Positions 41,666-45,210 of a stretch of 45,210 nt of DNA are shown here, one piece after another (position 1 is the stretch's first letter; each line of letters starts with the position of its first letter). The translations under genes were made by a program, and so were the position numbers. Below the pieces are notes generated by a model. The model was not told the origin of the DNA, made no database searches, and worked only from the letters and a program-made list of their open reading frames with translations. Origin of the DNA: Halalkalibacter okhensis (GTDB lineage: Bacteria > Bacillota > Bacilli > Bacillales > Bacillaceae_D); the NCBI RefSeq assembly GCF_000787375.1, contig NZ_JRJU01000034.1:1-45210 (forward strand), in the 5' to 3' direction.

Positions 41666-41730
41666 ACAGATGTTTTTTAGGGGTTTTTTTTTATAAAATA
41701 AAATTATTATTCTAGTTAAGGAGGGCTGTT

Positions 41731-41772
41731 ATGAAGTATTTCCACTATTATTACGTTAGAAATAGTTTGTAG
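41731..41772 (+). CDS. 13-codon leader ORF rich in tyrosine
   Basis: An ATG at 41731 with an excellent AAGGAGGG site encodes MKYFHYYYVRNSL. Four of 13 residues are tyrosine. Its position in the leader of the last tct operon suggests a regulatory leader peptide. A second frame (41790-41873, TTG start) would encode a 27-residue, very basic peptide (MKKRKKKQQFRRLTKMQRIL then KVYNIII). A TTGACA hexamer lies at 41825-41830. Confidence 0.35.
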   Translation: MKYFHYYYVRNSL

Positions 41773-41905
41773 GAGTAGGGAAATAGCTCTTGAAAAAACG
41801 TAAAAAAAAGCAACAATTTAGACGCTTGACAAAAATGCAAAGAATTTTAAAAGTCTATAACATTATTATTTAATTGCAATAATTATCTTAAAATTTGAAA
41901 TTTTC

Positions 41906-41922
41906 GTTCCGTATAAAGGGAA
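41906..41922. promoter_or_regulatory. Candidate IclR-type operator, site E
   Basis: GTTCCGTATAAAGGGAA lies 95 nt before the last tctC, and with the site at 41649 makes a tandem pair 257 nt apart, a spacing that would allow looping. Confidence 0.5.
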
Positions 41923-42000
41923 GATAGGTTTTTCAATAGTCTTTTTTCTATTAATCTCTATATTATATTAAAAAATCCATATACATATTAGGAGGTCAAA

Positions 42001-43041
42001 ATGAAAATCATTCATTACATTAAAAAACGTAACATTATTTTATTAGGCTTAGTTTCTATATTATTGTTATCGTTGATAGCCTGTAGCAGTGAAACAGGAT
42101 CTCAAGGCAATGAGACAAATGAAAGCGGTAACAACGAAAATGGACAAGCTACTGCAAATTTTCCAGAAGAAGAAATTAAAATAATCGTTCCGTATAGTGC
42201 AGGTGGTGGGTTTGATTTAGCAGCCAGAATGCTAGCACCATATCTTGCAAAATATTTGCCTAATGATGCGACGGTTATTGTCGAAAATATCTCAGGGGGA
42301 AATGGAAATATTGGACTTGGGGAATTAACACGTGCTAAGCCAGATGGACACACGTTAGGTGTTGTTAACCTGCCAGGACACTTTGTACAACAAATATTAG
42401 AAGTAGCAAGTTATGACTTAACTGAATACGAGTACATTGGTAATATTACGAAAACAGAGTACATCGCAGCAGCCTCTCCAAGTTCAAATTTCACTGAACT
42501 TTCACAGCTTCAAGATGCTGATGAAGTAAGAGCTGGTATTACAAATATTTCATCTACAGATGGATTGGGACTAGTTGTTTCAGCGGATGAACTTGGGATT
42601 AATGTAAGAACGATCAACCATCCAGGTAGTACAGAAGCTATTTTAGCAGCTATTAGAGGTGATGTAGATATCGTTCAGCTCCCTGTTGAAAGTTTAAGTA
42701 CTTACTTTGAATCTGGTGATTTAGTACCTCTTTGGTCTTATACAACGGAAAGGCTTGAACAGTATCCTGATTTACCTACAATTACCGAATTAGGTCATGA
42801 AAACCTTATTAATCTTGTTTCGTTGTACCGAGCTATTGCGACAACGCCAGGAACACCTGAAGAAACACTTACTATTTTACGTGAAGCCTTTGAGAAAGCT
42901 GTTAATGATGAAGAATATATTGAACAAGTTTTAGAAGCAGGGGCTTTCCATAACCCAAGTGATTATGCAGATGCAGCACAAACGGCTGAAGATTCATTGG
43001 AAATGTTGGTACCGTATGTAGACTTACTAAAAAGTGAGTAG
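42001..43041 (+). CDS. Tripartite tricarboxylate transporter substrate-binding lipoprotein (TctC/Bug family), divergent
   Basis: A 346-residue lipoprotein receptor (lipobox SLIAC, Cys28). The Bug core is recognisable (EEEIKIIVPYSAGGGFDLAARMLAPYLAKYLP, VENISGGNGNIGLGEL, TPGTPEETLTILREAF), but it lacks the NLPGAGGMRGVNEL block shared by the other three receptors, so it is a different sub-family and probably binds a different acid. The ribosome binding site is AGGAGG. It heads a compact tctC-tctA-tctB operon and has two candidate IclR-type operators upstream. Confidence 0.92.
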   Translation: MKIIHYIKKRNIILLGLVSILLLSLIACSSETGSQGNETNESGNNENGQATANFPEEEIKIIVPYSAGGGFDLAARMLAPYLAKYLPNDATVIVENISGGNGNIGLGELTRAKPDGHTLGVVNLPGHFVQQILEVASYDLTEYEYIGNITKTEYIAAASPSSNFTELSQLQDADEVRAGITNISSTDGLGLVVSADELGINVRTINHPGSTEAILAAIRGDVDIVQLPVESLSTYFESGDLVPLWSYTTERLEQYPDLPTITELGHENLINLVSLYRAIATTPGTPEETLTILREAFEKAVNDEEYIEQVLEAGAFHNPSDYADAAQTAEDSLEMLVPYVDLLKSE

Positions 43042-43073
43042 ATTTTAGTTTCAGGATGAGAGGAGAGTAGGTT

Positions 43074-44567
43074 ATGCTAGAGTCAGCTCTACCGGCACTA
43101 CTAGAACTAGTTTCATGGCCAGGTATACTATATTTATTTATTGGTGCATTGCTGGGCTTGTTATTCGGTATGCTGCCAGGACTTGGTGGTCCACAAGTAT
43201 TAGCGCTACTGCTACCAATTACCTTTGCTATGGACGCTACGACTGCATTAACATTGCTTATTGGTGCGGCAGGTGCGACGGCTTTTGGTGGTTCCATTAC
43301 CGCTATATTGATCAATACACCAGGAACTGCCCAAAATGCGGCTACTGTGTACGACGGATTTGAAATGACGAAACAAGGAAGGGCTGGGCAAGCACTAGGG
43401 GCTGCAGCGGCAGCCTCTGTCCTCGGTGCCGTTGTCGGGGCACTTATACTAACAGCCATCTTACCAATAGGAAAGTATCTTGTTCTTGCGTTCTCGTATC
43501 CAGAATATTTCATGATGGCTGTAATGGGGCTTGCGATGATTGTTGTGCTTTCACAAGGTTCATTATGGAAAGGTATTATTGCTGGTGGCGTTGGTCTAAT
43601 GATTGCTTTTATAGGATATGACCCAGTTACAGGTGCCGTTCGTTATACTTTTGGAACAGACTATTTATGGGATGGAATCTCACTTGTTACAATGTTAATT
43701 GGTTTATTTGCTATTGCAGAGGCGATTTCATTATGGACTAAAAAAGGTGCTATCTCTTCAAAGAAGGTTAACACCTCTATGAAAGGTGTCTATGAAGGAA
43801 TCGGTTCAGTCTTTAAAAATTTTGGATTATTTATGAGAAGCTCGATAATTGGTACTATTATTGGGATCATTCCTGGGGTCGGAGGAGCAGTTGCTAACTT
43901 CATCGCTTATGGACAAGCAGTCTCTACATCAAAGAACCCAGCATCTTTTGGAAAAGGTGATGTTAGAGGGGTCATTGCTCCTGAATCTTCTAATAATGCT
44001 AAAGATGGTGGTGCACTCGTACCTACCTTAATCTTTGGAATTCCAGGTAGCTTGGAGATGGCAGTACTGCTTGGTGCACTAACCATTCATGGTATTCAAC
44101 CAGGTCCGCGTTTAATGTTGGATAATCCAGGAATTGCGTTAACTTTAATTTATACACTTGTTCTTGCTAATTTTATAGTAGGGATTGTCGGGATTCTTTT
44201 AGCCTCGCCGCTTACACGTTTGACGATGATTAAAACGGTATATATTGCGCCCGTTATTTTAGTTTTCGGATTAATTGGTTCGTACGCTGCAGATGGACGA
44301 ATTCAAGATGTTATTACAGCTTTGGTATTTGGCCTCATTGGATATGCTATGATTCGTTACCAGTATTCTAGAGTCGCTTTAGTTATTGCTGTGGTACTTG
44401 GTGAGCTTTTACAACAGAGCTTCCATCAAACCATTGACTCGCTTGGATATGCAGGATTTTTCATTCGTCCAATCTCACTCTCCTTTATCATTATTACCGT
44501 TTTCATCCTTATATTACCAATAATTAAGAGAAAGCGGGGGAAAACCGATGAAAATTACGGAGCGTAG
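43074..44567 (+). CDS. Tripartite tricarboxylate transporter permease TctA
   Basis: A 497-residue large permease with the family segments GMLPGLGGPQVLALLLPITF, GGSITAILINTPGTAQNAATVYDGFEMTKQGRAGQALGA, GIIPGVGGAVANFIAYGQA and LIFGIPGSLEMAVLLGAL. It differs clearly from the two other TctA proteins in the window, matching its divergent receptor. The start has GAGGAGAG upstream, 32 nt after tctC. Its end overlaps the tctB start by 20 nt. About 11-12 membrane helices are expected. Confidence 0.93.
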   Translation: MLESALPALLELVSWPGILYLFIGALLGLLFGMLPGLGGPQVLALLLPITFAMDATTALTLLIGAAGATAFGGSITAILINTPGTAQNAATVYDGFEMTKQGRAGQALGAAAAASVLGAVVGALILTAILPIGKYLVLAFSYPEYFMMAVMGLAMIVVLSQGSLWKGIIAGGVGLMIAFIGYDPVTGAVRYTFGTDYLWDGISLVTMLIGLFAIAEAISLWTKKGAISSKKVNTSMKGVYEGIGSVFKNFGLFMRSSIIGTIIGIIPGVGGAVANFIAYGQAVSTSKNPASFGKGDVRGVIAPESSNNAKDGGALVPTLIFGIPGSLEMAVLLGALTIHGIQPGPRLMLDNPGIALTLIYTLVLANFIVGIVGILLASPLTRLTMIKTVYIAPVILVFGLIGSYAADGRIQDVITALVFGLIGYAMIRYQYSRVALVIAVVLGELLQQSFHQTIDSLGYAGFFIRPISLSFIIITVFILILPIIKRKRGKTDENYGA

Positions 44568-45033
44568 TATATTCAGCTTAATTCTGATTGTAGCAATGTT
44601 AGTTTTTGTTATAGTCGGGTTTAATTATAATTCACAAGCTAGATTATTTCCTATAGTGGTAGGTAGTGTTACGTTGATTATGCTTCTTATTCAATTTTTC
44701 GGCGAGACAGTTACCTCTTTTGGAAAACGATTTCCGTTCCTTACTCAGCAGGGAATGTTTTCTACCCCTTCGAACAAAGACGATACAAAAGGTGAGAAAC
44801 CAGCTGATAGTGAAAATGAGTCATGGTTACCCGTGTTAGTGATTGTTATAAGTATTGTTGGTTTTATCTTAATCCTGTATTTTACGAATTATTTAATTGC
44901 TGTATTTGCCTTTTTGTTTATTGTTGTCTGTTTTATAGGAAAAGAAGGTCCTTTAAAGGCTTCGGGAATTGCTACAATTATGACAGTCTTTATGTACGTT
45001 CTTTTTGACTTAGTATTGAATAGTAGGTTTTGA
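44548..45033 (+). CDS. Tripartite tricarboxylate transporter small membrane subunit TctB
   Basis: A 161-residue protein with four predicted membrane helices in two pairs separated by a hydrophilic stretch at about residues 62-90 (NKDDTKGEKPADSENES). This is the TctB layout. The ATG at 44548 lies in the last codons of tctA with GCGGGGGA upstream, so translation is coupled. Sequence similarity to the TctB at 30706 is low, as usual for this subunit. It ends the operon 17 nt before a strong terminator. Confidence 0.87.
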   Translation: MKITERSIFSLILIVAMLVFVIVGFNYNSQARLFPIVVGSVTLIMLLIQFFGETVTSFGKRFPFLTQQGMFSTPSNKDDTKGEKPADSENESWLPVLVIVISIVGFILILYFTNYLIAVFAFLFIVVCFIGKEGPLKASGIATIMTVFMYVLFDLVLNSRF

Positions 45034-45050
45034 TAATAGGTAAGGGAGGT

Positions 45051-45089
45051 TCCCGCTCGTAGAAAAGACTATGGGCGGGATATTCTTTT
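45051..45089 (+). terminator. Terminator of the last tct operon
   Basis: TCCCGCTCGTAG (45051-45062) pairs with CTATGGGCGGGA (45069-45080), 12 pairs with two G-T, loop AAAAGA, followed by TATTCTTTT. Beyond it, to 45210, I can support no feature. Confidence 0.9.
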
Positions 45090-45210
45090 AGATGTGAAAG
45101 AAGGCTTAGATTTTTAATACTGATGTGTCCACAGTAATCGCCTAATCCACTTTCGATAATTAAGCGACAGGTCGTTTTACCTTTTTCTAAGATTTTGGAA
45201 TGTCCCGTTT

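Noticed and set aside
42902-43513. 203-codon minus-strand frame across the tctC-tctA junction
   Set aside because: It overlaps two well supported genes on the other strand and shows the low-complexity composition of an antisense frame.
45003-45209. Minus-strand open frame running in from the right edge, possibly the end of a transposase
   Set aside because: No recognisable motif, no inverted repeat of an insertion sequence, and it runs through the terminator and into tctB antisense.

Overview
The window looks like the chromosome of a low-GC, spore-former-type member of the Bacillaceae (Bacillota). Evidence: AT-rich sequence, strong AGGAGG-like ribosome binding sites, frequent TTG and GTG starts, a CcpA-type cre site, Rho-independent terminators, and an 82-residue 4Fe-4S ferredoxin of the Bacillus Fer type. 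No rRNA, tRNA, CRISPR array or intact transposase is seen. Nearly every gene concerns uptake or breakdown of small (probably carboxylated and/or aromatic) organic acids, so this is a catabolic island; its substrate cannot be read from sequence.

Layout. 1-3.5 kb: an IclR-family regulator (minus strand), a divergent MFS transporter and a 4,5-dihydroxyphthalate-decarboxylase-like protein. 3.6-10.7 kb: a nickel operon (methyltransferase, nikABCDE, acetyltransferase) followed by nikR. 10.8-12.7 kb: orphan tricarboxylate-type binding protein (TctC) plus a cysteine hydrolase. 13-17 kb: a second MFS transporter, zinc alcohol dehydrogenase and aldehyde dehydrogenase. 17-19.7 kb: Rieske oxygenase with two cupins. 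19.7-21.7 kb: two coupled LysR regulators. 22-27.5 kb: fused TctA-TctB, TctC, a 3-hydroxyisobutyrate-dehydrogenase-like enzyme and two isochorismatase-fold hydrolases. 28-33 kb: TctC-TctA-TctB and a thiamine-diphosphate enzyme broken by one frameshift in a C7 tract. 33-39.6 kb: bicupin, EutA-like ATPase with a 28-histidine N-terminus, a free-standing ketol-acid-reductoisomerase N-domain fragment, EamA and MFS exporters or importers, class II aldolase. 39.6-41 kb: small and unknown minus-strand genes. 41.2-45.2 kb: ferredoxin and a fourth TctC-TctA-TctB set.

How it may work together. Four TctC receptors with three TctA/TctB permeases and several MFS proteins would import related acids. The Rieske oxygenase, cupins, hydrolases, dehydrogenases, ThDP lyase and aldolase would degrade them. 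A 17-bp imperfect palindrome, roughly GTTYYRTATAARRGAAC, occurs upstream of the decarboxylase-like gene, alcohol dehydrogenase, Rieske oxygenase, reductoisomerase fragment, ferredoxin and (twice) the last tctC. I infer that it is the operator of the local IclR protein and ties the dispersed units into one regulon, including the ferredoxin as likely electron donor to the oxygenase, which has no reductase here. The complete nickel import system with NikR, together with the histidine-rich EutA-like protein, suggests that an enzyme of the pathway needs nickel (or another soft metal) and an ATP-dependent activator; this is inference.
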